DNA of 56,014 nt from Oscillatoriales cyanobacterium (GCA_011390955.1 JAABRM010000047.1:1-56014), one strand, 5' to 3'; numbered from the stretch's first letter, positions 24,056 through 33,658 are shown. Notes: generated from the letters alone by a model not told the origin. Numbers and translations are program-made.

Positions 24056-24454
24056 AAATTTTACTGATTATTGGTTATTGGTTGCTGGTGATTGGTTGTT
24101 GGTTATTTGACCAAGCAATCAATTAATAATTACTCATCACTAAATGTAGGGTGGGCAAGAATTTGCCCACCCTACCATGTTTAGAGAATTTGCCCACCCG
24201 GCGATCGCTCTCGTCAAATTCGCAAATCCGCATCAAAATTAAAAAAAATTATAAAACCTATAAGAAAAAAACGATCTCAATTGGCGATTGGCGAAAATTC
24301 GCAGCACTTAGCCACGCCAACCGCAACAGGAGTGGGGTCTGTTTCTACCTGTGGTCAAAAATATTCCTAAAGATAAAAAAATCATTGCTTTTGATGACAC
24401 ACAAACCAATAGAATGTTATTCCGACTGGATAAAACAATAAGTGAAGCCAAACA
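24056..24454. other. Intergenic region with one GTAGGGTGGGCA palindrome
   Basis: About 400 bases. It holds heptamer-like GGTTATTGGTTG repeats just after mtnP, a GTAGGGTGGGCAAGAATTTG palindrome at 24146-24175 and AT-rich sequence. Short reading frames here look accidental. Confidence 0.5.
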
Positions 24455-25189
24455 GTGAAGTTATATATTTACCATACTCCTGAATTAACTCCGAGCGATC
24501 GCGTCCCAGATTGTGCGATCGCTGTTGATGTTTTACGGGCTACCAGTACGATGGCAACGGCCTTGAATGCAGGCGCCGAAGCCGTGCAAGTTTTCAGTGA
24601 TATAAATGAGTTGATGCAAGTCAGTGAAGCTTGGCCTGCCCACAAGCGGCTGCGGGCTGGGGAACGCGGGGGCGCCCAGGTAGAAGGTTGTGACATGGGC
24701 AACTCTCCTTTTGATTGCACTCCAGAACGGGTGAAAGAATGCCGCTTATTTATCAGTACCACCAATGGCACCAGAGCCCTGCAATGCATTCAAAAAGCCC
24801 CCATTGTGTTGGCAGCGGCTTTAATTAATCGCAAGGCTGTGGTGGACTTTATTCTAGAGCAAAAACCAGAAACAGTCTGGATTGTTGCATCAGGTTGGGA
24901 AGGCAGTTTTTCCCTGGAAGATACGGTTTGTGCGGGGGCGATCGCCCATAGTTTGATTGCCGCTACAGGGTTGAACATTGGCGAATTCGCTGGCAATGAT
25001 GAAGTGATTGGCGCGATCGCGCTTTATGAACAGTGGAAAGACGATCTCTTAAAACTGATGCGTTTAGCCAGTCATGGTCAACGTCTACTCAGACTTAATC
25101 GAGATGAAGACCTTAAGTATTGCTGCGATATGGATATTTTAGATGTGGTTCCCATTCAAAAAGAACCAGGGGTATTAGTGAAAAATTAA
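24455..25189 (+). CDS. comB: ComB-family 2-phosphosulfolactate phosphatase-like protein
   Basis: A 244-residue protein that starts with GTG. Family marks are [48 protein letters not shown] and [15 protein letters not shown]. In methanogens ComB dephosphorylates 2-phosphosulfolactate in coenzyme M synthesis. Cyanobacteria do not make coenzyme M, and the substrate here may be sulfolactate-related or different; the gene name refers to the family only. The length matches the family. No sulfolactate pathway neighbours are seen. It is followed at once by a minisatellite. Confidence 0.85.
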   Translation: MKLYIYHTPELTPSDRVPDCAIAVDVLRATSTMATALNAGAEAVQVFSDINELMQVSEAWPAHKRLRAGERGGAQVEGCDMGNSPFDCTPERVKECRLFISTTNGTRALQCIQKAPIVLAAALINRKAVVDFILEQKPETVWIVASGWEGSFSLEDTVCAGAIAHSLIAATGLNIGEFAGNDEVIGAIALYEQWKDDLLKLMRLASHGQRLLRLNRDEDLKYCCDMDILDVVPIQKEPGVLVKN

Positions 25190-25196
25190 TATTTCT

Positions 25197-25436
25197 TGTT
25201 GGTTGTTGGTTGTTGGTTGTTGGTTGTTGGTTGTTGGTTGTTGGTTGTTGGTTGTTGGTTGTTGGTTGTTGGTTGTTGGTTGTTGGGTAGGGATTCTTTG
25301 GTTGTTGGTTGTTGGTTGTTGGTTGTTTCTCTAACGAATAACGAATAACAAATAACAAATAACAAATAATTAACAAAAAATAACAAATAACTAACAACAA
25401 ATAACTAACAACAAATAACTAACAACAAATAACTAT
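25197..25436. repeat. Heptamer minisatellite followed by an AACAAAT array
   Basis: 25197-25326 is dominated by uninterrupted GGTTGTT heptamers (more than a dozen copies, one interruption near 25285). 25331-25436 carries AT-rich 7-8 base units (AACAAAT, AACTAAC). It fills the whole gap between two convergent genes. Confidence 0.9.
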
Positions 25437-26785
25437 TAACCATTAACGGCAATCTGTTCCATTAAATAGCGGGCAATTCGATGGGCGGCCCCTGGTTCGC
25501 CCATCCGTCTTCGGCCATTTTGTCTAATTAATTCCAGGCGATCGGGGTCACGAAAAAGCTGCTGGACGGCGGCGCCCACCTGTGAGGGACGATTGACTAA
25601 AATTAATGATGCCCCCAGTAACCGGCTTTGGGCTTCGGCAAAAGCCGGGGTAAATTGTGGGCCACGTCCGGAAATGGCGATCGCCGGTTTACCCAGACCG
25701 ACAAATTGCTCCGTGGCAGTTCCTGCCATCGCGATCGCCAGGTCAGCTTTTTGTAGGCAAGAGACAAAACTTTGCTGAGTTAAAATTAATGAAGTATTTT
25801 TTTGCTGGAAATAGAGGGCATCGGGGTCTTTAATCCCTAACTCCGTAATTCCTAACTCAGTTGCCGATGATGGCTGAGGACTGGTTTGCAGGTTCCAGCC
25901 ATAAATCTGGAGCACTTTTTGCAGAGGTTCTAAACTGACCCCAGGAGCGATCGCGCCCAGCAAAATTATTGGGCGATCGCCTAATGCCGCCAGCAAATCC
26001 GTCACACCGGCCATAATTATTTCCCAATTCTCTCCTGCTTCCGGCGATCGCGACCCAGGCAGCAGCACCACCACCAAAGGTCTTTGAGTTTCTCTCAACT
26101 CAGCATTCAATATTTTTTGGCGATCGTAAAATATCCCTGGGGGATTTTCTGCCTCCAAGTCATCCATCATCGGATTTCCCAAATCCAACGCGGGAATCCC
26201 GAATTTCTGTAACGTTGTCGTCGTCAAAGTATCTCTGGGAAAAACTCCCCTACAGCGTTTTTGCCGCATCAGCACCCGTTCCCACGGCAAATACACCGAC
26301 CCAGACCAACTTTCCAACCGCTCAAACCAAGACTGACGGGGTAGCAGACCCACTTCATCCCGCAAATAATATTCTGATTTCGCCGTCCCCACAAAAGCAT
26401 AGTCAGCCCCACTCAACCACGCAAACAAAAGGGGGACAATATCTCCCACCGCTAAAATAAATTTCTTTTCTGGCTTTTCTGAAGCAGAACCATCCTGTGC
26501 CCAAGCGCGAATTACTTTAATTTGCTCCCAAGTCAGTTTCAGCAAGCCACTTTGTAAATCTCCCCAAAGTTGCTGACCATCCATATAGATAAAACCACCG
26601 GAAGGCATCCGCTTCACCGGGCCGGCGATCGGTACTTGCTGGTTTTTGTACGCCAGTCCATCCCCGACCAAAGGCAAAGCCACGATTTCTGGAGGATCTG
26701 CTTGCCGCTGAAGTTCCTTGATAATGCGAAGTGCGATCGCATCCTCTCCATGACCATTACTTAAACACAGTAACTTCAATTTCAA
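25436..26785 (-). CDS. Lipid-A-disaccharide synthase-related glycosyltransferase (LpxB-like)
   Basis: A 449-residue protein of the cyanobacterial LpxB-related family. The N-terminus reads CLSNGHGEDAIALRIIKEL. The middle has VVVLLPGSRSPEAGENW, and the C-terminal UDP-sugar-binding half contains ADLAIAMAGTATEQFVGLGK and AISGRGPQFTPAFAEAQ. It is longer than and diverged from true LpxB (about 380-390 residues), so membership in lipid A synthesis is uncertain. No lpxA/C/D genes are near. It is probably a peripheral inner-membrane glycosyltransferase. Confidence 0.85.
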   Translation of the reverse strand: MKLKLLCLSNGHGEDAIALRIIKELQRQADPPEIVALPLVGDGLAYKNQQVPIAGPVKRMPSGGFIYMDGQQLWGDLQSGLLKLTWEQIKVIRAWAQDGSASEKPEKKFILAVGDIVPLLFAWLSGADYAFVGTAKSEYYLRDEVGLLPRQSWFERLESWSGSVYLPWERVLMRQKRCRGVFPRDTLTTTTLQKFGIPALDLGNPMMDDLEAENPPGIFYDRQKILNAELRETQRPLVVVLLPGSRSPEAGENWEIIMAGVTDLLAALGDRPIILLGAIAPGVSLEPLQKVLQIYGWNLQTSPQPSSATELGITELGIKDPDALYFQQKNTSLILTQQSFVSCLQKADLAIAMAGTATEQFVGLGKPAIAISGRGPQFTPAFAEAQSRLLGASLILVNRPSQVGAAVQQLFRDPDRLELIRQNGRRRMGEPGAAHRIARYLMEQIAVNG

Positions 26786-26802
26786 ATATCTCCATTTGTC
26801 CT

Positions 26803-27071
26803 ATTGTTGGTTGTTGGTTGTTCTTGGTTGGTTGTTCTTGGTTGTTTGTTGTTGGTTGTTGGTTGTTTGTTCTTGGTTGTTGGTTGTTGGTTGTTTGTTG
26901 GTTGTTCTTGGTTAAATGCCCCTCTGCTCCCCCGCACTCTTACGCTCCCCCGCTCCTCTGCTCCTCTGCTCCCCCGCTCCCCCGCACTCTTACGCTCCCC
27001 CGCTCCCCCGCTCCTCTGCTCCCCCGCTCCCCCGCTCCCCACACCGATGGCGGCCCCACACCGATGGCGGC
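26803..27071. repeat. Composite minisatellite upstream of ssrA
   Basis: 26803-26912 is built of GGTTGTT/TTCTTGG heptamers. 26915-27035 is built of CTCCCCCGC, CTCCTCTG and CACTCTTACG units, followed by a CACCGATGGCGGCCCCA duplication to about 27071. It ends 18 bases before the tmRNA -35 box. Confidence 0.9.
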
Positions 27072-27088
27072 CCCACACCCACGACTCC

Positions 27089-27116
27089 TTGACAATTGAG
27101 AATTTTTTATTATAAT
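27089..27116 (+). promoter_or_regulatory. Sigma-70-type promoter of ssrA
   Basis: A perfect -35 (TTGACA, 27089-27094) and a perfect -10 (TATAAT, 27111-27116) are separated by 16 bases. The mature tmRNA 5' end is 12 bases downstream of the -10 box, consistent with a short leader removed by RNase P. Confidence 0.8.
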
Positions 27117-27127
27117 AGAAAGTGCTA

Positions 27128-27516
27128 GGGGCTGTATTGGTTTCGACGGGAAATTGAAAGCTGGTCCTGTGATGCGGGCCGAGAGTGAGTCTCCTCTCGA
27201 TAATCAAAGGCTCAAACAAAAAAGTAACTGCGAACAACATCGTTCCATTTGCTCGTAAAGCGGCCACTGTTGCTGCCTAATAACCTCTCATAGGTTCGAG
27301 CGTCTGTAGTTTGACTCCGTTAAGGACTATAGACCAACCCCCAACGGATGCTCTAACAAGATTACTCTGGTTGCTTGTTAGCTAAGACTTAACCATTGCA
27401 TCCCATCATCCGGGATAATGGATGGTTCCCGCCTTGAGGATTAGAAAGGCTACGCCTGTGAACGAGTGGGAAGTTAATAGGTTTTTCGGAAAGCGGTTCG
27501 ATTCCGCTCAGCTCCA
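27128..27516 (+). ncRNA. ssrA: tmRNA
   Basis: A 389-base transfer-messenger RNA that rescues stalled ribosomes. The 5' end GGGGCTG pairs with 3' CAGCTCC, forming the acceptor stem, then discriminator A; CCA is not encoded. TTGGTTTCGACGGG is the conserved 5' region and GGTTCGATTCCGC the T-arm. The tag frame (27230-27280) encodes ANNIVPFARKAATVAA followed by two stop codons, a cyanobacterial-type tag ending in a hydrophobic AA degron. One-piece, not permuted. Nearby promoter and terminator make it a single-gene unit. Confidence 0.97.
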
Positions 27517-27540
27517 TTAACTATTAAATAAAGAAAAAAA

Positions 27541-27575
27541 CCCCCGGTTTTTCCAAAAAACCGGGGGTTTTTTTT
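27541..27575 (+). terminator. Rho-independent terminator of ssrA
   Basis: CCCCCGGTTTTT and AAAAAACCGGGGG form a strong stem around a two-base loop, followed by eight T residues. It starts 25 bases after the tmRNA 3' end. Confidence 0.93.
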
Positions 27576-27683
27576 GCCGATAATTAACCGGCAAAAATCT
27601 ACCAGTAATCAGGGACTTAAAATCCCCGGGGACACCAACCTAGTCAATCTTTACAAACTCTTATAAAATCTTGGCTCAACAGG

Positions 27684-27730
27684 ATGTTTTTTATTGCTAT
27701 ATTTTTATTGCTATATTCTTATTGCTATAG
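27684..27730. repeat. Three tandem TTATTGCTATA repeats before cysC
   Basis: TTTTTATTGCTATATT-type units occur three times in the leader just upstream of the cysC ribosome-binding site. A longer in-frame reading through this repeat would put a hydrophobic stretch on CysC and is unlikely to be real. Confidence 0.65.
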
Positions 27731-27746
27731 TTGGAGTCAAATAACA

Positions 27747-28277
27747 ATGAAACATCGCGGCGTCACAGTTTGGTTTACAGGGTTGAGTGGAGCCGGAAAA
27801 ACCACCATTAGCGATCGGGTGGAACAATATCTCCGAGATAACCAATGCAAAATTGAGAGACTTGATGGTGATATCGTGCGGGAAAACCTGACCAAAGGAT
27901 TGGGTTTTAGCAAGGAAGACCGAGATATCAATATTCGCCGCATTGGTTTTGTGGCACATCTATTGACTCGTAATGGTGCGATCGTGCTGGTTTCGGCCAT
28001 TTCTCCATATCGAGAAATCCGCCGGGAAGTTAAACGCCAGATTGGTGATTTCGTTGAAGTTTTCGTCAATGCGCCTTTGGCTGAGTGTGAAAAACGCGAT
28101 GTCAAGGGACTGTACAAAAAAGCACGGGCTGGAGAAATTAAACACTTTACGGGGATTGACGATCCTTATGAAGCCCCAGAACATCCGGATCTTGAGTGTC
28201 GCACTGACCTAGAAACTATAGACGAATGTGTCAATAAGGTTTTGCAAAAGCTTAAAGAAGATGGCTATATTGAATAG
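27747..28277 (+). CDS. cysC: Adenylylsulfate (APS) kinase
   Basis: A 176-residue kinase that phosphorylates APS to PAPS in sulfate assimilation. Walker A is GLSGAGKTT (residues 11-19); other marks are RLDGDIVREN, DRDINIRRIGFVAHLL, SAISPYREIRREVK and FVNAPLAECEKRDVKGLYKK with the flexible-lid FTGIDDPYEAPEHPD. Start at 27747 is chosen because GGAG is upstream and the family opening MKHRGVTVWFTG begins here. Length is normal. Stand-alone; no cysN/D or sat next to it. Confidence 0.95.
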   Translation: MKHRGVTVWFTGLSGAGKTTISDRVEQYLRDNQCKIERLDGDIVRENLTKGLGFSKEDRDINIRRIGFVAHLLTRNGAIVLVSAISPYREIRREVKRQIGDFVEVFVNAPLAECEKRDVKGLYKKARAGEIKHFTGIDDPYEAPEHPDLECRTDLETIDECVNKVLQKLKEDGYIE

Positions 28278-28686
28278 TTACAACCCATCCCTCAAGTAGC
28301 AAAACCCACATCAGGGGTGGATCGGGTTTTCTATGCCCTTGGGCGGACTGGGTTCTAAAGGCCACGGGTTTTAACCCGTGGCTGATGGATTAAATCTGAG
28401 TTAATTTAATCGATCCTTTTTTTGCCCAGGGCGATCGCTTAAGATAAAATTATATTGTGTCAAAATTTATTAATTGATTTCTGTATCCCCTTGTTGTGAC
28501 AAAATCCTTCCTCACCCCTAACCCCTCTCAAGCAAGTGGGACAGGGGGAATCATATAGTCTGTGAATATGATGGAGAATATGATGGGACTGCTATAACGC
28601 AACCGCAGATATATTATCATACTTCAAAGACTCGATTAGCAATGACAGAATTAAAATACAGAATTAAAATAAATTAACTAGAAAAT
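28278..28686. other. Intergenic region with a CCACGGGTT palindrome
   Basis: About 410 bases with no gene. It holds the 22-base palindrome at 28361-28382 and a CACCCCTAACCCCTCTCAAG stretch near 28515, both common types of dispersed cyanobacterial repeat. Confidence 0.5.
28361..28382. repeat. GCCACGGGTTTTAACCCGTGGC palindrome
   Basis: An almost perfect 22-base inverted repeat without a T-run, so a dispersed repeat rather than a clear terminator. Confidence 0.65.
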
Positions 28687-30228
28687 ATGCTTGGCAAATC
28701 TATTGTAAACAACCGGATTTTTTGGGGATTTTCCATTCCCATTGTATTTCTGATAACTTTAAGCATCACTCTATATGTAAAGTCGCAAAACTCCTTAAAG
28801 TTTGAGCAAGAAACAAAACTGACCACGAATACCCTGTTAGAAGTGAACGATTTTATGCTTGAGATGGGCAGATTAGCGCGAAATGCCCGCAGCTATGTTC
28901 TCTTACCCGATCGCAAATATCATGGCCAAATTTATCAAGAAACGGCTAATTTATTCCCCGCCAAAATTAGCCAAATAAAAAACCTTGATTTAGCCATAGA
29001 TAAGGCTAAAGAACAAAACAAAAAACAGTTTTTGTTAAATAATCTCATTCAACAAGGAGAAGCATTGTTCAATGATTGTGAAAATGCGCGAAGTTTGTTA
29101 GAACAAAACAAGCTGGTTGAAGCTAGGGAAATTATCGAGAATTTAAATCTGACCGCAATCGAGAATATTCAAAAAGAGTTAATCGCAGAAATTACCAAAG
29201 GTTACGCAATAAATCAAGGTAAATTTGCCGGGGCAAATGAATTGATGCTGGGGGTTTTGGTGTTGGCTACAGCTTTATCGATCGCGATTAGCATCACTCT
29301 GAGCCTGGTAATGACTATGCTGCGGAAAAATCAAAGGGAAAAATTATTGGCTCTACCGGAAAGTAGCTCCGAAAAAGATTTTATTCGATCTAAAGAGAAA
29401 TCCCTAAACCATATAAGCGATCGCGATGAAAGTAGGCAATTACTTGACAGCTTTGAAGCGATGACAGACAGGCTAAGTTCTTTAATTGTGCAAATGCAAA
29501 CTTCGGCGATGCAAATCACCAGTTATAGTCGAGAAATTGTCACAGTTAGAAATGAATTAGAAGCCCCGGAAATGCAAGATTGGCCATCGAATGCTCAAGT
29601 GGTACAAATCGCGCAAGAAATAGCCTTGAACTGTCAGCAAGTATCTCAGACCATTGATGAAGTGACCGCTATATATCAAGACCTGGCTAATACAGCCACG
29701 AATGGTCAACAAGATTTGGCGGTTCTGGAAAAAAATATGCATCAACTAGCCCATTACACGACTTCCCTCTCTTCAAAAATGGGAAGAATTACCGAAAAAT
29801 CTAATAATATTAGTAGAGTGATGACAACGATTTCCCAGGTGGCCGATCGCGCCAATTTACTCTCACTAAATGCGGCCATTGAAACAGAAAAAGCCGGAGC
29901 TTATGGGGCAGGTTTTGCCGCGATCGGGCGAGAAATTCGCCAACTAGCTGACCAAACCGCCCTTGCCAGTTTAGACATTGAGCTTATGGTCAAAGATATG
30001 CAAAATGCGGTGTCCACTGAAGTCACAGAAATGGATCGATTTAGCCAAGAATTGAGTCTGAGCCTGAAATATGTGCATAATGTTAGTCAACAATTAGCAG
30101 CGATTATTTCCCAAATTCAACATCTGACTCCGCGTTTTCAAGTGGTTAGTCAAGGAATGGCCAATCAAACTCAAGCTGCAACTCAAATTAATCAGGCGAT
30201 TTCTTCGAGTTATCTGGGAGTGAAGTAA
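28687..30228 (+). CDS. Methyl-accepting chemotaxis protein
   Basis: A 513-residue receptor. TM1 is at about 10-28, a periplasmic helical bundle runs to about 180, TM2 is at about 184-208 and a linker follows. There is no clear HAMP signature. The signalling domain occupies the last ~250 residues, with the hairpin tip NLLSLNAAIETEKAGAYGAG and FAAIGREIRQLADQTALASL, which contacts CheA/CheW. The tip is a variant (ETEKAGAYGAG in place of EAARAGEAGRG). It heads a cluster with CheW- and CheA-like genes, so it probably controls that kinase. The ligand is unknown. Confidence 0.9.
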   Translation: MLGKSIVNNRIFWGFSIPIVFLITLSITLYVKSQNSLKFEQETKLTTNTLLEVNDFMLEMGRLARNARSYVLLPDRKYHGQIYQETANLFPAKISQIKNLDLAIDKAKEQNKKQFLLNNLIQQGEALFNDCENARSLLEQNKLVEAREIIENLNLTAIENIQKELIAEITKGYAINQGKFAGANELMLGVLVLATALSIAISITLSLVMTMLRKNQREKLLALPESSSEKDFIRSKEKSLNHISDRDESRQLLDSFEAMTDRLSSLIVQMQTSAMQITSYSREIVTVRNELEAPEMQDWPSNAQVVQIAQEIALNCQQVSQTIDEVTAIYQDLANTATNGQQDLAVLEKNMHQLAHYTTSLSSKMGRITEKSNNISRVMTTISQVADRANLLSLNAAIETEKAGAYGAGFAAIGREIRQLADQTALASLDIELMVKDMQNAVSTEVTEMDRFSQELSLSLKYVHNVSQQLAAIISQIQHLTPRFQVVSQGMANQTQAATQINQAISSSYLGVK

Positions 30229-30386
30229 GTTATTCCGGTGCAAATATTGCCGCTGCTAGTTGATAATTACAAGCAATGGCTATTTGGCTATTGGCTATTT
30301 GGTGATGTGGACGTATATTTTTTGTCCAATCACGAATAAACAATCACCAATAAATGACAGTAAACAACGAATGACCAATCACCATA

Positions 30387-31157
30387 ATGAGTAAAGATTG
30401 CTGGAATCAGATCGGAGTGATGGGTAATTGCACTTGTCCAGAACTAGAACAGTTGATTCATTGTCGCGATTGTCCAGTATATTTGGCGGCAAATCCGCGT
30501 TTAGCTGAACATGAGGCAACCGGGGAGGATCGCGATTCCCTTTCCGGATCCGCTCTCGCGAATCGCGGAACCAACCGACTCCCTCCAGAAACTACAGAAG
30601 TGCCACCAGTTGACTCAGACGGCGACACTTTAGCCAATGGTCTGACAACCCTAGACTCCTCGAATACTGTCTCGGTGTTGATTTTTCGCTTGGGAGTGGA
30701 ATGGTTTGGTTTATCCGCTAAATTATTTAGAGAAGTGACCCAAACCCAGAGAATTCATACCGTGCCCCACCGCAGTAATCAGATATTTCTCGGTGTTGTC
30801 AATGTGCGAGGGGAATTATTATTGTGTATTTCTCTGCGGCATTTGCTGGGCTTAGGAACGACCGATTCTCAGCTAAAAAATGCGGGTAAACCGACGCATT
30901 TAAGTCCGGTGGTTTATCAACGAATGATCGTGATGGCCAAAGATGGAAATAGCTGGGTGTTTGTGGCGGATGAAGTTTATGGAATCGAGCGATTGAGTGG
31001 TCAAGAGTTGCAGCATACTGCCGCTGTTAATGCTAAATCTATTAATGCTAAATCCAATGGAGTCTATACCCAAGCACTGATTAAATGGAAAGATGGTTTG
31101 ATTAATTTATTAGACGATCGGTTATTATTTTATACTTTAGATCGGAGGATTTTATGA
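30387..31157 (+). CDS. CheW-domain coupling protein with Cys-rich N-terminus
   Basis: A 256-residue protein. Residues 14-32 carry a Cys cluster, CTCPELEQLIHCRDCPVY, with four cysteines and one histidine that could bind a metal or cofactor (inference). Residues about 47-62 are encoded by the palindromic repeat at 30531-30568. The CheW fold covers about 95-256: VSVLIFRLGVEWFGLSAKLF, VPHRSNQIFLGVVNVRGEL and WVFVADEVYGIERLS. The gene overlaps cheA by four bases (ATGA). CheW proteins couple receptors to CheA at the membrane. Confidence 0.88.
   Translation: MSKDCWNQIGVMGNCTCPELEQLIHCRDCPVYLAANPRLAEHEATGEDRDSLSGSALANRGTNRLPPETTEVPPVDSDGDTLANGLTTLDSSNTVSVLIFRLGVEWFGLSAKLFREVTQTQRIHTVPHRSNQIFLGVVNVRGELLLCISLRHLLGLGTTDSQLKNAGKPTHLSPVVYQRMIVMAKDGNSWVFVADEVYGIERLSGQELQHTAAVNAKSINAKSNGVYTQALIKWKDGLINLLDDRLLFYTLDRRIL
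30531..30568. repeat. Palindromic repeat inserted in frame in the CheW gene
   Basis: CGCGATTC at 30531-30538 pairs with GAATCGCG at 30560-30567, around a GGATCC centre. It encodes part of the EDRDSLSGSALANRG linker between the Cys cluster and the CheW fold. Same family as at 36368, 42246 and 49131. Confidence 0.7.
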
Positions 31158-33658
31158 GCGGTCAGCTTCAAGACTTATGTAATTTTTCTATGCTGGATTT
31201 ATTCCGCATGGAATTAGAAACTCAATCGGTGAATTTTAATGAAAATTTATTGGCTCTAGAAAATAATCCCCACCATGCTAAAGCTTTAGAATCTTTGATG
31301 CGAGCGGCACATTCGATTAAAGGGGCGGCTCGCATTGTCCAATTAGATGTTGCCGTCACCATTGCTGATGTGATGGAGGAATGTTTTGTGGAGGCGATCG
31401 CCGGAAATATTCAGTTAGAACCAGCGGACATTCAATTGTTATTTCAAGGGGTGGATTTAATCGATCTCATTAGCCAAGTTAAAGAACCGGAAATGGCGGA
31501 TTGGTTGGCGGAACATCAGGCAGAAATTAACCAAAAAAAGCAGGCGATCGCGGCGATTTTTAGAGGCAAATCATCAAATTTCCCCCCGGAGCAAATTGCT
31601 CCAGCTTCAAAAGTTCCAGAAATTACCCCGATCGCCGAAACACCCCGGAAAATAGAAAGTCAGATAGCGCCTCAGTCGGAAATTACCGATCCGAACGATG
31701 ATGCTATGGCGGAAAATTTACCAGAGAATGAGAATTGGTTAGAACGAGAAGATTTCCCAGATAATCAATCCCCCATTGAAGCGAAAGAGGCGATCGCTTA
31801 TACCAGTCAAATAACACCACAAATAGCGCCAAAACTGACCGGATCGACTAAATCGGCTAAATCGGCGATCGGTCATACCGGCGAGGTTCAAGAAATCGCA
31901 GATCCCCCGGACCAAGTAGTTAAATTCATGGCCGAAAATTTAAATCGGTTAATGAGTTTAGCGGGAGAATATTTGGTCGCAGCGACTGGATTAGCACCGT
32001 TGGCTGATTCATGGCTAATTTTGGAAAAACAGCAGTTAGAATTATCAAAAATATTAAGCACCTTAGAAAAACATCTAATAAATCCCTCAGCCAATAACTC
32101 GGCAATTAATTGTTTAGAAATAGCAAAAAAACAACAGCAACAATGCCAGCAAAGTCTGAGCGATCGCCTCAATGAACTAGAACTATTTTCCCAACAAGTT
32201 ACTAATTTATCCGAGCGGCTGTACCAAGAAGTCATTGCCAGTAAAATGCAGCCATTTTCTGAAATATCAATGGGTTTTTCTTCATTGGTGCATGATTTAG
32301 CCATAAAATTAGGCAAACAAGTCAAATTTGAAATCATTGGCCAATCAACCCTAGTAGATCGAGATATCTTAGGAAAATTAGCAAATCCCCTCAACCATGT
32401 CCTACAAAATGCCATTTTACACGGGATTGAATTGCCAGATCGACGAGTAGCCCTGGGCAAATCACCGGAAGGTTTAATTAGATTAGCCGTGACCCATTCT
32501 GGCGGAATGTTATCGATTACGGTGACAGATGATGGCCGGGGGATAGACTTAGAAAAACTCCGCCTGATGATTGTCCAAAAAAATTTGGTTAATCCAGAAA
32601 TAGCCAACCAACTGACCGCAGATGAGTTAATGGAATTTTTATTTTTACCTGAGTTGGTCAACTGCACCGAAACTAATGAAATTTCTGGTCGAAAGTTCGG
32701 CTTGAATATTGCTAAAAGCGTCGTAGGAGAATTGGGCGGAACAATCCGGGCTTTTTCCTACCCTGGAACCGGGATGAAGTTTGATTTTCAATTACCTATG
32801 ACTCTGGCGGTGGTCAAAACTTTATTAGTCGAAATTTCTGGAGAAGCTTATGCTTTTCCTTTAACACAAATTGACCAAATTGTCAAGCTGGATCGAACAA
32901 AAATATTGAGGAGAGAAAATCAGCAATATTTTACCCTCAAGCAAGAAAATCTTAGCTTAGTTTCTGCCTCTCACGTATTAGAATTACCAGAAGCTACCTT
33001 GAGTTTGGATACATTGCCAGTGGTGACTATCGGCGATCGCTTTCATCGCTATGGGGTAGTGGTGGATCGGTTGATTGGCGATCGCGATTTAGTCGTCATC
33101 CCCTTAGACCCCAGACTAGGAAAAGTTCGCGATATTAGTGCAGCGGCGGTTCGGGAAGATGGATCGCCAGTTTTAATTTTAGATGTCGAAGATATGATCG
33201 GTTCCATCGAGCGACTGCTCGCCCGGGGACAGTTAAAATTAATTAGAGAAACTCCAGCCCGTTCCCCAGAAAATTCAGTGAAAAAAGTCTTAGTCGTAGA
33301 TGATTCCATTACAGTCCGACAAATGGAACGAAAACTCCTGGAAAAGCATGGCTACAAAGTGGAAGTAGCGGTAGATGGGATGGACGCTTGGAATGCCGTA
33401 AGAACCGCTGATTATGATTTAGTAATTACGGATTTTGATATGCCCAAAATGAATGGAATTGAGTTAACTGAGCAAATCAGAAATCATCCTAAATTAAAAT
33501 CAATTCCTATCATTATTATGTCTGAAAAAAACCGAGAAAAAGATCGATCCAGGGGCTTTGAAGTTGGGGTTAACTATTATTTAAGCAAAAGCAGTTTTCA
33601 CGATCCTACACTTTTACAAGCGGTGATTTCACTCATTGGGGAAGCTAGTGAAAATTAG
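31154..33658 (+). CDS. CheA-type hybrid histidine kinase with receiver domain
   Basis: An 834-residue kinase: HPt at 1-110 with the phosphoacceptor in AAHSIKGAAR (His53), a long variable Pro/Ile/Glu-rich linker, dimerisation helices and HATPase at about 260-520 (N-box LNHVLQNAILHGIELPDRR, G1 VTDDGRGID, G2 GRKFGLNIAKSVV), CheW-like regulatory domain at about 545-690 (LLVEISGEAYAFPLTQIDQI), and C-terminal REC at about 710-830 (VLVVDDSITVRQ, phosphoacceptor in ITDFDMPKMNG, Lys in YLSKSSF). Cytoplasmic. The four-base overlap with cheW and the upstream receptor define a Che-like operon that has no cheY, cheR or cheB. Confidence 0.93.
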   Translation: MSGQLQDLCNFSMLDLFRMELETQSVNFNENLLALENNPHHAKALESLMRAAHSIKGAARIVQLDVAVTIADVMEECFVEAIAGNIQLEPADIQLLFQGVDLIDLISQVKEPEMADWLAEHQAEINQKKQAIAAIFRGKSSNFPPEQIAPASKVPEITPIAETPRKIESQIAPQSEITDPNDDAMAENLPENENWLEREDFPDNQSPIEAKEAIAYTSQITPQIAPKLTGSTKSAKSAIGHTGEVQEIADPPDQVVKFMAENLNRLMSLAGEYLVAATGLAPLADSWLILEKQQLELSKILSTLEKHLINPSANNSAINCLEIAKKQQQQCQQSLSDRLNELELFSQQVTNLSERLYQEVIASKMQPFSEISMGFSSLVHDLAIKLGKQVKFEIIGQSTLVDRDILGKLANPLNHVLQNAILHGIELPDRRVALGKSPEGLIRLAVTHSGGMLSITVTDDGRGIDLEKLRLMIVQKNLVNPEIANQLTADELMEFLFLPELVNCTETNEISGRKFGLNIAKSVVGELGGTIRAFSYPGTGMKFDFQLPMTLAVVKTLLVEISGEAYAFPLTQIDQIVKLDRTKILRRENQQYFTLKQENLSLVSASHVLELPEATLSLDTLPVVTIGDRFHRYGVVVDRLIGDRDLVVIPLDPRLGKVRDISAAAVREDGSPVLILDVEDMIGSIERLLARGQLKLIRETPARSPENSVKKVLVVDDSITVRQMERKLLEKHGYKVEVAVDGMDAWNAVRTADYDLVITDFDMPKMNGIELTEQIRNHPKLKSIPIIIMSEKNREKDRSRGFEVGVNYYLSKSSFHDPTLLQAVISLIGEASEN

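Noticed and set aside
24151-24441. 96-codon frame upstream of comB
   Set aside because: Crosses a palindromic repeat, has no ribosome-binding site and no recognisable composition.
25113-25400. Gln/Asn/Thr-rich frames on the minus strand
   Set aside because: Translation of the GGTTGTT array; not genes.
22533-27035. CRISPR array
   Set aside because: Repeats are 7-10 bases and contiguous with no unique spacers; no cas genes are present in the window.
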